Origin: Mycolicibacterium sp. TUM20985
Lineage (GTDB): Bacteria > Actinomycetota > Actinomycetes > Mycobacteriales > Mycobacteriaceae
Reading direction: 5' to 3'
Length of the DNA: 64,000 nucleotides
Assembly: GCF_030295745.1 (NCBI RefSeq)
Contig: NZ_AP027291.1
Span: 4,030,001 to 4,094,000, forward strand
The notes beneath the pieces were generated by a model that was not told the origin of the DNA, ran no database searches, and saw only the letters and a list, made by a program, of their open reading frames with translations. The translations under genes and the position numbers were made by a program. Shown in pieces: positions 25,760 through 34,668 of the stretch (position 1 is the stretch's first letter; each line of letters starts with the position of its first letter).

Positions 25760-27252
25760 TACCGGAAGTCCATCCAGTGCCCGTGCGGTGTCCAGCCGAA
25801 CGCGAACGGCAGCTCGATCCGGCAGATGGGCCCGGTGGTGATGTCGTAGGTGTCGAAGATCAGGTACTCGCTTCGCTTCTCGGCGTACCAGGACACCGGG
25901 ACGATGACGTAGCCGTCGCCTTCCGGAGAGTCCTTGTGCCGCGGCGCGAAGCTGCACTCGAGAACCGCGGCGGGTTCTCCTGCGCGGATCTGATACACCT
26001 GTTCGGAAAGCGTGTCCATGTTGGTGGTCACCAGGCTGTTCATCGACATACCGTTGCGCTTGACGACACCGCCGACCTGGCAACCCCACGAATAGCCTTT
26101 ACCGTAGAACCTTTCGTCGACCTTCGGCAGCTCACTCGGCCGGTCCGAGAGCTGTTCGGTCTTGGTCGCTCCGGTGGCCAGGTCCACAGTCCAGCGGCCG
26201 AGGGTGCTCGAGGCGATCGAGAAGAACAGCGCGACGTCGTCGCCCTCTTTGAAGTCCTGCTCGAACGGGAACGGCGGCCGATCGAAGATCGGTGCGTCAA
26301 GGATCAGCTTGCCGTCTTTCACATTTGCCGACATCGTGTGCATCACGTACTGCGCAGGCAGGTCGGTTTTGATCCAGCGAATCTCACCCTCCATGTCATC
26401 GCGCGGAATCAGCGCGATGATGATCGGCAGCTCGGGGTCCCAGGCCCAGACGTTCTTCCCCTTCGAGATCGCTGCCTTGTCGATGAGGAACGGCTGAAAT
26501 GGCATGACCATCCACTCGGGAGTCAGCCAGATGTCATGGGCCACAGTGTTGTATGGCGCGTCCCAGAGGTCGCGGCTGTCGACGCGGCCATCAGGGTGCA
26601 CGGTGTGCAGGGTGACGTACGGCGCCACGTCCCGGTAGGTCCAGCCGTAGAGCGTGCCGGTGTCGTGATCCCATTTGGGGTGAGCCGAGAACGCGCAATC
26701 GCCGAATGCCACCTGCTCGTGGATGCCCGCTGAGAGCGACGGCGACCAGTCCACGATGCCCGTGGTCTCCAGGGTGATCGGATCCAAGGCTATTGGTGCT
26801 CCGCCTTGTTCGCCAGACACCACCATCTGGCCATTGAACGGAAACACGTTGATGTTGTTGACGCCCTGCGGCGTATGCCGGTTGTACGCATCTCGCTCGA
26901 CGTCGCCATAGGCGAAGTCGCGCCAGTCGTGGAACGCGCCATCACTCCATGAGAACATGCCGCGCTGGTGCTTCTCCTCGAGCTTGTACTTCGGAGTGCG
27001 GACCCAGCGGTTGCGGAAATCGGCCCGGCCGTTGTCGAACGTGATGCCCTGCACCATGCCGTCCATGCTCAGCAGTGGGTTCGTGCCCTGCCTCGTTGGT
27101 CGCTTCCACGTCGGCCCGACCCGGTAGTAGCCGCCGGCAAGGTCTTTGGGGATTTCACCCTCGCTAACGATGCATTCTTCGACGGTGGCCTCAAATCGCA
27201 TCGGCGCGAACGGGCCGCGAAGAGCTGTCTCCTGCGGCAGCGGGTATCCCAT
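25759..27252 (-). CDS. Carotenoid oxygenase (RPE65/lignostilbene dioxygenase family)
   Basis: 497 residues from ATG 27252, chosen for its strong upstream GAGGAGGG; the frame is open to 27429 but lacks such a site. The four expected iron-ligand histidines can be placed: His 191 (FSAHPKW), His 239 (TVAHDIWLT), His 305 (VMHTMSAN) and His 490 (PHGHW), over a beta-propeller-length protein. Such enzymes cleave a double bond in carotenoids, apocarotenoids or stilbenes with O2. It is divergent from a broken FadE gene; two family A palindromes lie between. Confidence 0.9.
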   Translation of the reverse strand: MGYPLPQETALRGPFAPMRFEATVEECIVSEGEIPKDLAGGYYRVGPTWKRPTRQGTNPLLSMDGMVQGITFDNGRADFRNRWVRTPKYKLEEKHQRGMFSWSDGAFHDWRDFAYGDVERDAYNRHTPQGVNNINVFPFNGQMVVSGEQGGAPIALDPITLETTGIVDWSPSLSAGIHEQVAFGDCAFSAHPKWDHDTGTLYGWTYRDVAPYVTLHTVHPDGRVDSRDLWDAPYNTVAHDIWLTPEWMVMPFQPFLIDKAAISKGKNVWAWDPELPIIIALIPRDDMEGEIRWIKTDLPAQYVMHTMSANVKDGKLILDAPIFDRPPFPFEQDFKEGDDVALFFSIASSTLGRWTVDLATGATKTEQLSDRPSELPKVDERFYGKGYSWGCQVGGVVKRNGMSMNSLVTTNMDTLSEQVYQIRAGEPAAVLECSFAPRHKDSPEGDGYVIVPVSWYAEKRSEYLIFDTYDITTGPICRIELPFAFGWTPHGHWMDFR

Positions 27253-27330
27253 GTTCCCTCCTCGGGGTTCGAGCGGCAGCGGTGACAGTCGCTGTGGACG
27301 CCAAGATAGCAGTTGACGCACACATTTGTA

Positions 27331-27340
27331 AACGATCGTT
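27331..27340. promoter_or_regulatory. Palindrome AACGATCGTT (operator candidate, family A)
   Basis: A perfect 10-base palindrome 79 bases upstream of the carotenoid oxygenase ATG, same core as at 20124 and 60854. Confidence 0.5.
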
Positions 27341-27523
27341 ATCGCCATCGTCGCGGCCAGCTTGCGTTCCTCGAGCGGCCGGTTCATCGGCGCTTGGGAA
27401 GCGTCGGGCGTCGTGACCTGCAGCTTCACACGCCATTAAGCGCAGTGACCAATTGACCTCCGCTGACCACGAGCCAATATTCGAAACGAATCTGCTCTTA
27501 CATGAACGGGTCGCATTCTGTGC

Positions 27524-27535
27524 GAATGATCGTTC
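27524..27535. promoter_or_regulatory. GAATGATCGTTC (operator candidate, family A, one change)
   Basis: Differs from GAACGATCGTTC by one base; lies 69 bases before the divergent FadE start at 27604. Together with the site at 27331 it places one copy beside each of the two divergent promoters in this 351-base gap, which otherwise shows no gene. Confidence 0.45.
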
Positions 27536-28758
27536 TCTCGAGCGTAGGCGACCTAGCAGACCGCACCGTGCCGCCAGACTGCGACCAGACAAGGAACCCC
27601 ACCATGCAGCCCCCACTCAACGAGGACCAGCGTGACTTTGGTGTCGCCGTGCGCGAATTCTGTGTTCGGGAATGCGGCACCCGGGAACGGCGGCGCGCGC
27701 TGACAAATCACGACGCCGAGCAACATCACCGAGGCACGTACGAGAAACATGCAGCTCTGGGCTATCTCGGCGTTGCGATACCAGAGGAGTACGGCGGCAT
27801 TGGCGGTGGGCTGACCGAGCAGGTCGTGCTGTTCGAAGAACTCTGGTACGGGCTGGCTCCGGTACACGGGGCGGGCCCATCACATACTGCGGCGGGAATC
27901 TACAAGCGATTCGCCTCGGAGGAGCAGAAGCAGCGGTCCCTCGCCGCCATCTGCGCGGGCCACGTGATGTCGATCAGCATCTCCGAACCCGGTGCGGGCT
28001 CAGACGCGGCAGCCATTGGTTGCAAGGCCGAGAAGGTCGAGGGCGGGTGGCGCATCTGCGGACAGAAGACCTGGTGCTCGGACGCCCAGTTCGCCAGCGC
28101 CATCCTGGTGGTGGTCCGGACATCGCGAGGTGTCAAGCCGCACGACGGCCTCACCATGCTGGAAGTGCCCGCCGATGCCGATGGCCTGCAGATCCGTCCG
28201 ATCTCGACGATGGGCGGATCCGAGGTCAACGATCTGTTCCTCACCGACGTCTTCGTACCGGAATCGTCGCTAGTGGGGTCCGAAGCGGCGCGTGGAAACA
28301 GCTGATGGCCGGCCTCAACGGCGAGCGATTGGTGTGCGCCGCCCAGGGCCTCGGGATGGCGCAGCGCGCATTCGACGACCTGCTGGCCTACGTTCGCGAG
28401 CGCGAGCAGTTCGGCACACCGATCGGTTCGTTCCAGGCTCTGCGGCACCGTATCGCCGACTTGGCGATCGAGATCGAATCGGCACGGACGCTGACCTACG
28501 CGACGGTCCACACCATCGAAAACCAGATCGGGACGCCCGACGAGTGGGTGCGAGCCACGTCGATGTCGAAGGTCAAGGTCACTGAAACAGCGAAAAGAGT
28601 TGCGCTGGAGGGTGTGCAGATGATGGGCGGTTACGGGTACAGCACCGAGTTCGACATGGAGCGGCACCTTAGGCTGAGCATCGCAGGGGCCTTCGCCCCG
28701 CGTGTTGGACACGCTTGATCCCGGATTTCAGCCGGGGGAAGCGAGATGATCCACCGCG

Positions 28759-29085
28759 ATGGCAAGGAAAAATTACTCCGAAGAGTTTCGTAGCGATGCA
28801 GTCGAGCTGTATCGCGTGACCGAGGGCGCCACGGTCGCCCAGATCGCCAGCGATCTCGGTATCGCGCACGGCTCCCTGTCGGCCTGGCTCAGAACCGCGG
28901 GTGTCGCGATCCGCAGGCGGGGCCACACCGAGGCGCCGCCCGGCCCGGCCGAAACTCCCGAGCAGGAGGCCATCCGGCTGCGAGCGCGGGTCCGCGAACT
29001 GGAAGTCGAATCGGTGAAGCTGAACACCGAACGCGACATCCTGAGGGCGGCGGCGAAATATTTCGCCGGGGAGACGAACTGGTGA
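28759..29085 (+). CDS. IS3-type transposase OrfA (element A)
   Basis: 108 residues. Helix-turn-helix region (NYSEEFRSDAVELYRVTEG, TVAQIASDLGIAHGSLSAWL) and a C-terminal coiled-coil (LRARVRELEVESVKLNTERD), ending LRAAAKYFAGETNW, typical of IS3 OrfA. Its stop overlaps the OrfB start (GTGA). Confidence 0.92.
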   Translation: MARKNYSEEFRSDAVELYRVTEGATVAQIASDLGIAHGSLSAWLRTAGVAIRRRGHTEAPPGPAETPEQEAIRLRARVRELEVESVKLNTERDILRAAAKYFAGETNW

Positions 29086-29981
29086 GCCGCTTCCAGTTCG
29101 TTGCCGACCACTCCGACACCTTTGAGGTGAAGTGGCTATGTCAGATCGTCGACGTCGCTCGGTCGTCGTTCTACGCCTGGGTCAACGCCGCCGTGACCCG
29201 CACGGCACGAATAGTGGCCGATGACAAACTTGCGCAGCGCATTCGAGCGGTGCACACCACCGACACCACCTACGGTGCGCCGCGGATCACCGCCGAGCTC
29301 AACGACGGTGCCCCCGAGGCGGAGCGGGTCAACCACAAGCGGGTGGCCCGGGTGATGCGCACCGCGGGGATCACCGGCTACCGCCGTCGGCGACGGGTGA
29401 GGACCACCGTGGCCGACCCGGCGAACCAGAAGGTGCCCGATCTGCTGAGCCGCGACTTCACCTCCGCGGCGGTGAACACGAAGTATGTCGGGGACATCAC
29501 ATACTTGCCGCTGGCCGCCGGCGGCAACTTGTATCTGGCGACGGTGATCGACTGCTGTTCGCGTCGGGTCGCGGGGTGGGCGATCGCCGATCACATGCGC
29601 ACCGAGCTGGTTGAGGACGCGTTGAAGGCCGCCGATAGTCTACGGAGTGGTGTGATCGGGTCCATCTTTCACTCGGATCACGGAAGTCAGTACACGTCAA
29701 CGGATTTCGCCAAGCTCTGCCGCGATCTGGGTGTCGTCCAGTCGATGGGGTCGGTGGGAACGAGCGCGGACAATGCGCTTGCCGAATCGTTCAACGCCGC
29801 CCTCAAACGCGAAATCCTCCAAGACGACAGCTGCTGGGATGACGCCGCCACGTGCCGCCGCGAAGTCTTCCGATGGCTGGTCCGCTACAACACGAAACGA
29901 CGGCACTCCTACTGCCGCTACGTCAGCCCCGCCGCCTACGAAAGGACCCGCACACCCGCTACGCTGCCCGAAGCCGCATAA
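29082..29981 (+). CDS. IS3-type transposase OrfB, DDE catalytic subunit (element A)
   Basis: 299 residues from GTG 29082, normal length. HTH_21-like helical part (YGAPRITAELNDG, VNHKRVARVMRTAGI), then the DDE core: GDITYLPL, FHSDHGSQYTS and ALAESFNAALKREIL. Intact, so the element may be active. Confidence 0.93.
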   Translation: MSRFQFVADHSDTFEVKWLCQIVDVARSSFYAWVNAAVTRTARIVADDKLAQRIRAVHTTDTTYGAPRITAELNDGAPEAERVNHKRVARVMRTAGITGYRRRRRVRTTVADPANQKVPDLLSRDFTSAAVNTKYVGDITYLPLAAGGNLYLATVIDCCSRRVAGWAIADHMRTELVEDALKAADSLRSGVIGSIFHSDHGSQYTSTDFAKLCRDLGVVQSMGSVGTSADNALAESFNAALKREILQDDSCWDDAATCRREVFRWLVRYNTKRRHSYCRYVSPAAYERTRTPATLPEAA

Positions 29982-30151
29982 CCACAAATCCCGTGTCCAC
30001 CATCCGGGGTCAAGGCCCCACCAACCATCTACGCCGGCACCAACGAGATACAGCGCGACATCATCTCCGCCACGTTCGGTCTTCGGTCAGAACAGCGCTG
30101 ACGCAACGCGCACTCGCGGACCTTGACAGGCGGCGCACGAGCAATTCTAAT

Positions 30152-30168
30152 TGAGACAGCTAGACTCA
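30152..30168. promoter_or_regulatory. Dyad TGAGAC-N5-GACTCA (operator candidate, family B)
   Basis: A 17-base dyad with one mismatched pair, 148 bases before the P450 start. Similar 17-base dyads lie at 32984, 58339, 59264 and 60278, each upstream of a gene or operon. TetR-family sites often have this size. Confidence 0.5.
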
Positions 30169-30316
30169 TAATCAATCGGGAGAAAACGGACGGGGTCTCT
30201 CCAAAACCCGAGGACCGTCCAGCCAAGGGCATACATTGAAATTCGGGACCGGATCCCGGTGCCCATCAGCCCCGCCGTTCGCCTGCTCAAGCAATCGCAT
30301 ACCGATAGGACTCGAC

Positions 30317-31561
30317 ATGACCACCACCAAACCCGTCATCAGCGTGTTCGACTCAGAGACATATGCCAATGGCGATCCGACCACTTTCGGCCTCCCGCTT
30401 GATCAGTACTCCTACCTTCGCGACGAAGAGCCCTGCTATGAGCACGAATTCAACGACCCGATGCTCATCGACCGGGCGTGGGTGGTCAGCCGCAACGAGG
30501 ACATCTGGACCGTCGACAAGGATCAGGAGTTGTATTCGGCGGCGGGTGGCCCCGTCAACATGTGGCGGGTGGCGCCGATCTCGGGGAAGCCGGAATTGGG
30601 CGGCAAGCCCGCCATGCTGGTGATGGACGGCGAGAAGCACCGCGGCCAGCGGGCCGTGATGGTGAAGGGCCTCGGCCCGACGATGGTCAAGAAGCTCGAG
30701 GAGAAGTTCCGCGAGTATGCGGTCAACATCGTCGACGCGGCACTGGAGAAGGGCACCTTCAACTTCGTCGAGGACATCGGCCACGCCATGCCGATGGAGG
30801 CGCTCGGTGACGTTCTCGGCGTGCCCAAGGGTGACCGCGCTCAGTTCTTCAAGTGGGTCGACACCTTCGCCGCGCCGTTCGACACCCGCATCACGCCGTC
30901 ATTCGAGTACGTCTTCACCGCCATCATGAGCCTGCTGAACTACGCGACCGAACTGGGCGAACAGAAGCGGCTGGAACCGGGCGACGACGTCATCACCAAG
31001 CTGGTACAGGCCGGCGTCGACGTCATCTCGGCCGACGAACTTCAGGGCAATGTGGCACTGCTGGCCAGTGGTGCCGCCGAAAGCACGAGGACCGCACTGT
31101 CACATGGCATCTGGGAGCTGATGCGCCGCCCGGACCAGATGGCCTGGATGCGCGAACGTGCCGATGACATTCCGGCCACCGCCATTGCGGAGATCGTCCG
31201 GATCGCCTCGCCGTTCACGCATCTGGTGCGCACGGCGACGGCAGACCACGAGCTGCATGGCAAGGAGATCAAGAAGGGCGACACAGTCCTCATGCTCTTC
31301 GCTGCCGGAAACTTCGACGAGCGAGTGTTCGACGACCCGAACGACTTCGATCTGTCCCGCGAGAAGAACCCGCACGTCAGTTTTGGTCGCGGACCGCACC
31401 AGTGCCTTGGCAAGCACGTAGCCTCACTGGAGATGAAGATCCTCTTCGAGGAGCTTCTTCAGCGCACCAAGGACATCAAACCGGCGGGGGACATCAGCTA
31501 CCTGCGCGATGCGTATTCGCGTGGGGTGTACAAGCTGCCGGTCACCATCACACCGGCCTGA
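30317..31561 (+). CDS. Cytochrome P450
   Basis: 414 residues from ATG 30317. Heme-thiolate loop FGRGPHQCLG with Cys 363, I-helix ASGAAEST (an Ala/Gly-Gly-x-Glu-Ser form of the oxygen-activation motif), ExxR as EIVR, and a soluble bacterial length with no membrane anchor. It is followed by its likely electron carriers, a ferredoxin (26 bases on) and a ferredoxin reductase. The subfamily and substrate cannot be read from the sequence; location among beta-oxidation genes suggests a lipid or isoprenoid. Confidence 0.95.
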   Translation: MTTTKPVISVFDSETYANGDPTTFGLPLDQYSYLRDEEPCYEHEFNDPMLIDRAWVVSRNEDIWTVDKDQELYSAAGGPVNMWRVAPISGKPELGGKPAMLVMDGEKHRGQRAVMVKGLGPTMVKKLEEKFREYAVNIVDAALEKGTFNFVEDIGHAMPMEALGDVLGVPKGDRAQFFKWVDTFAAPFDTRITPSFEYVFTAIMSLLNYATELGEQKRLEPGDDVITKLVQAGVDVISADELQGNVALLASGAAESTRTALSHGIWELMRRPDQMAWMRERADDIPATAIAEIVRIASPFTHLVRTATADHELHGKEIKKGDTVLMLFAAGNFDERVFDDPNDFDLSREKNPHVSFGRGPHQCLGKHVASLEMKILFEELLQRTKDIKPAGDISYLRDAYSRGVYKLPVTITPA

Positions 31562-31587
31562 CCGCCGGACGAGAGAGGCGGTAAGTC

Positions 31588-31782
31588 ATGAAGGTCGTCG
31601 TTGCACTCGATCAGTGTGAGCTGCACGGGGATTGCGTGCTGGCAGCCCCAGATGTCTTCGACATCGGTGACGATGACGACGTGGTGTCGGTAATCAATGA
31701 GCATCCGGGCGAGGAACTGCGCGCCAAGGTCGAAGAGGCAGCTCGCAACTGTCCAGTCGCGGCCATCCGGCTGGAGGGCTGA
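31588..31782 (+). CDS. Small ferredoxin, 3Fe-4S type with His in the cluster motif
   Basis: 64 residues. Cluster motif C10-x2-H13-x2-C16 ... C55-P (QCELHGDC and NCPVAAI), the CxxHxxC(x)nCP arrangement known for mycobacterial ferredoxins that partner P450s, where the second position is His instead of Cys. Acidic throughout. It sits between the P450 and the reductase gene, five bases before the latter. Confidence 0.92.
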   Translation: MKVVVALDQCELHGDCVLAAPDVFDIGDDDDVVSVINEHPGEELRAKVEEAARNCPVAAIRLEG

Positions 31783-31787
31783 CGCAC

Positions 31788-32975
31788 GTGGAGTCGATCG
31801 TGGTGGTGGGTGCCGGTCTCGCTGGCTTCCGTGCCGCGCAGTCGCTCCGCAAGAATGGATACTCGGGTGCGCTGACGATCATCGGGGATGAAGTGCACCG
31901 GCCATATGATCGGCCGCCACTGTCCAAACAGCTTCTATCCGGGGTCTATTCGCGGGAGCAGTGCATGTTGCCCGGCGAGGTCAGCGATGTGACCTGGCGG
32001 CTCGGCCAACCGGCAGCAGCTCTCGACCGCGACCGGCAAGTGGTCACCCTGGCCGACGGTACCGATGTCGCGTACGACGGTCTGGTCATCGCCACCGGGC
32101 GTCGGGCCCGGCCGTGGCCGGGCGCTAGGCCAGCGGCCGGAGTCATGGTGCTGCGCAGCTTCGACGATGTCGAGCGTTTTCAGGGGGCGGTCGCCGACCA
32201 CTCCAAGGTGGTCATCATCGGTGCGGGGTTCATCGGTTGTGAGGTGGCCGCCACGCTGCGCCAGCGCCAGGTGGACGTCACGATCGTCGACGTCTGCGAC
32301 TACCCGATGCCAGCGGTCGGTCCCGAGGTCGGACAACGTGCCATCGAGTTGCATGTCTCTCACGGCGTCAAGTTTCGGCTCGGTCAGGGGGTCGCGTCGA
32401 TCGACGGCGGCGACCGGGTCGAGGGTGTGACGCTGGCCGATGGTGAACGTCTTGGCGCCGATGTGGTGCTCGTGGCCATCGGGACGGTGGCGAACTCGGA
32501 GTGGCTGGCCGGAAGCGGTATGGCCCTCGACGGGGGTGCAGTCGTGTGCGACGCCTACTGCAACGTGCTGGATATGACGGGTCACCCCATCGCCGGCATC
32601 GCGGCCGCGGGCGATGGCGCGGCGTGGCCGCACAGGCATGGCGCCTCGCCGGTCTGCATTGAACACTGGTCCAACGCCAGGGACACGGCCGACTGCGCGG
32701 CAGCCAATCTCATTGCCCCGGAAGGCGAACGCAAGCCCCTGGTTTCGGTGCCGGCGTTCTGGTCCGACCAGTACGACGTCAAGATCAAATCAGCCGGGTA
32801 TCTCAGGGCGGCCGATCGGTTCGCCGTGGTATCCGAAGATTGGGACGACACCAAGAAGCCCAAGCTGTTGGTCGAAGCATTGCGCGGCGACGAGGTCGTC
32901 GGTGCAATTGCCGTGAACATGAACAAGGCGATCCTCGGATACCAGCGCTCACTGGCCGTAGTGCCCGCGGTGTGA
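31788..32975 (+). CDS. NAD(P)H-dependent ferredoxin reductase (FAD)
   Basis: 395 residues from GTG 31788. FAD motif VVVGAGLAGFRAAQSLR, EVHRPYDRPPLSK, ATGRRARPWP, second dinucleotide motif VVIIGAGFIGCEVAATLRQR, and AAGDGAAW for FAD binding. This is the putidaredoxin-reductase-like type that feeds bacterial P450 systems. The three genes 30317-32975 form a complete P450 electron chain. Confidence 0.93.
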   Translation: MESIVVVGAGLAGFRAAQSLRKNGYSGALTIIGDEVHRPYDRPPLSKQLLSGVYSREQCMLPGEVSDVTWRLGQPAAALDRDRQVVTLADGTDVAYDGLVIATGRRARPWPGARPAAGVMVLRSFDDVERFQGAVADHSKVVIIGAGFIGCEVAATLRQRQVDVTIVDVCDYPMPAVGPEVGQRAIELHVSHGVKFRLGQGVASIDGGDRVEGVTLADGERLGADVVLVAIGTVANSEWLAGSGMALDGGAVVCDAYCNVLDMTGHPIAGIAAAGDGAAWPHRHGASPVCIEHWSNARDTADCAAANLIAPEGERKPLVSVPAFWSDQYDVKIKSAGYLRAADRFAVVSEDWDDTKKPKLLVEALRGDEVVGAIAVNMNKAILGYQRSLAVVPAV

Positions 32976-32983
32976 CCTTGTAT

Positions 32984-33000
32984 TGAGACAAGTATTCTCA
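32984..33000. promoter_or_regulatory. Dyad TGAGAC-N5-TTCTCA (operator candidate, family B)
   Basis: 17-base dyad with one mismatched pair, 40 bases before the aldehyde dehydrogenase start and 8 bases after the reductase stop, so the dehydrogenase may have its own promoter under the same control as the P450 operon. Confidence 0.5.
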
Positions 33001-33040
33001 TATCCTCTGGGAACCGACATTCGAGGCGAGGACACGCACT

Positions 33041-34603
33041 GTGACCACCACCGAGGGCCAGACGACCGACACCGCCGCCAAAGCTGAAAAGGCGCTGGTG
33101 GAGGTCCGCAACCCGGCCGACGGCTCCGTCGTCGGAACCGTGCCCGACCAGTCCGCGGACGAGGTGCGCCTGCTTGCTGACGAGCTGCGTGCAGCCCAGC
33201 CTGCTTGGGAGGCGCTGGGACCCAAGGCCAGGGCACGCCATCTGCGCCAGTGGCTCGACTGGATCGTCGACAATCAGCATCACATCTTCGGGCTGGTTCA
33301 CCGCGAGGCCGGAAAGTCCTGGGGCGATGCGCAGATCGAGTTGTTGGTCTGCATGGAGGTTATCAACTACTACACCAAGCACGGTGCAGACTTCCTGGCC
33401 GACGAAACCCGCACACCGCATGGCCCGGCCTCGCTGACCAAGGCGATGCGGATCAAGTACCGGCCATATCAGCTCGTCGGCGTCATCACGCCCTGGAATT
33501 ACCCGTTGGGAATGCCCTTCATGGACGTTCCCGGTGCGCTGATGGCCGGGGCAGCCGTGTTGAGCAAGCCGTCGGAGGAGACTCCGCTCGCGTGGGCGGA
33601 ATGCGTCCGGGGCTGGAACGAGGAGATCGGTGCGCCAAAGGTTCTCGGCTGCGCTACCGGACGCGGCGGCACCGGCAGCGCCGTCGTCGACGCGGTGGAC
33701 ATGGTCCAGTTCACCGGGTCAACCGCCACCGGCCGGCGCATCGGTGTCCGCTGCGCGGAGCGACTCATCCCGGCCAGCCTCGAACTCGGCGGCAAGGACG
33801 CCATGATCGTGCTGTCCGACGCGCCGTTGGAGCGGACGATCCGTGGCGCGATCTGGGGCGGACTGTTCAACTCGGGCCAGTCATGCATCGCCGTGGAGCG
33901 GGTGTACGTCGAAGAGCCGGTCTACGACGAGTTCGTGTCCGGTCTCGTCGAGGCAGTCAACAAGGTGCGTCAAGGCCATGACCCGCAGGGCAGCTTCTCG
34001 ACCGAGGTCGGTGCCATGGCAACCCAGAGCCAGCTGGAATTGGTCGAGCGGCAGGTGGCCGATGCGGTCGCCAAGGGTGCCAGGGTGTTGACGGGCGGCA
34101 AGCGTGCGGACAAGGGTCTCTTCTACCCTCCGACGATTCTGGTTGAGGTCGACCACACGATGAGCTGCATGCGGGACGAGACGTTCGGCCCCCTGCTGCC
34201 GATCATGAAGGTCGGCGACGAGAACGAGGCCGTAACTCTGGCCAACGACAGCCATTACGGACTTGGCGCCAGTGTGTGGACGTTGTCGAAGGAGCGCGCC
34301 GAGCGCGTCGGCGCCCGCCTGGAAACCGGCGCAGTCAACGTCAACAACGCGATGACCAACGTCTTCCAATTCCCGTTGCCGATGGGCGGCTGGAAGGAGT
34401 CCGGTCTCGGGCACCGGTTCGGGGGCCCGAACGGCATCCGAAAGTACTGTCGCCAGCAGGCATTCGTCAACGAGCGGGTAAACCTCAGCAACGAGACGCA
34501 CTGGTATCCGTACTCGCCGATGAAGAGCAGGTTCACCGCGACGGTGCTTCGCCTAATCGAACTGCACGACTGGCGCCGCCGCCTCGGGCTCAAGCCTCGA
34601 TAG
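33041..34603 (+). CDS. Aldehyde dehydrogenase
   Basis: 520 residues from GTG 33041. GVITPWNYPLGMP motif, Glu 248 in LELGGKDA, catalytic Cys 282 in NSGQSCIAVE, ETFGPLLP near the end. It oxidises an aldehyde to an acid with NAD(P), a logical step after P450 oxidation of a methyl or alcohol. The N-terminal 20 residues are a polar extension. Confidence 0.93.
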   Translation: MTTTEGQTTDTAAKAEKALVEVRNPADGSVVGTVPDQSADEVRLLADELRAAQPAWEALGPKARARHLRQWLDWIVDNQHHIFGLVHREAGKSWGDAQIELLVCMEVINYYTKHGADFLADETRTPHGPASLTKAMRIKYRPYQLVGVITPWNYPLGMPFMDVPGALMAGAAVLSKPSEETPLAWAECVRGWNEEIGAPKVLGCATGRGGTGSAVVDAVDMVQFTGSTATGRRIGVRCAERLIPASLELGGKDAMIVLSDAPLERTIRGAIWGGLFNSGQSCIAVERVYVEEPVYDEFVSGLVEAVNKVRQGHDPQGSFSTEVGAMATQSQLELVERQVADAVAKGARVLTGGKRADKGLFYPPTILVEVDHTMSCMRDETFGPLLPIMKVGDENEAVTLANDSHYGLGASVWTLSKERAERVGARLETGAVNVNNAMTNVFQFPLPMGGWKESGLGHRFGGPNGIRKYCRQQAFVNERVNLSNETHWYPYSPMKSRFTATVLRLIELHDWRRRLGLKPR

Positions 34604-34618
34604 CCCCCCAACCCCAGC

Positions 34619-34663
34619 AGCCGAGCCGAGGGAATCCGCGAGGGCGGTCCCCTGGGCTCGGCT
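34619..34663. terminator. Strong hairpin between convergent genes
   Basis: AGCCGAGCC (34619-34627) pairs perfectly with GGCTCGGCT (34655-34663), and AGGG/CCCT just inside extends the stem past one mismatch. It is followed by TGGTTTC. It lies between the convergent aldehyde dehydrogenase and luciferase-like genes and could stop both. Confidence 0.65.
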
Positions 34664-34668
34664 TGGTT

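Larger units (their letters stand above)
28687..30018 (+). mobile_element. IS3-family element A, complete copy (about 1332 bp)
   Basis: Imperfect inverted ends: left GGGCCTTCGCCCCGCGTG..., right reading inward GGGCCTTGACCCCGGATG..., both continuing to TGGACAC. It contains two overlapping transposase genes. No clear target duplication is seen (left flank ATCGCAG, right flank CACCAACC). The left 119 bases recur in reverse at the window start. Confidence 0.9.
27604..30101 (+). pseudogene. Acyl-CoA dehydrogenase, frameshifted and split by element A
   Basis: The FadE frame starts at ATG 27604 and shows AIPEEYGGIGGG, SISEPGAGSDAAA and the QKTWCSD region. A frame change occurs near 28288 (SLVGSEA / GAWKQLMAGL). 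The second frame runs to MGGYGYSTEFDMERHLRLSIA, where element A enters at 28687. After the element, bases 30019-30101 encode PTIYAGTNEIQRDII...SEQR and a stop, the missing C-terminus with the catalytic-Glu motif. Joining 28686 to 30019 restores the frame exactly. Confidence 0.92.

Noticed and set aside
25760..26089. Upstream extension of the FadE frame at 24623
   Set aside because: It lies entirely inside the carotenoid oxygenase gene in another frame; the GTG overlapping that gene's stop is the natural start.
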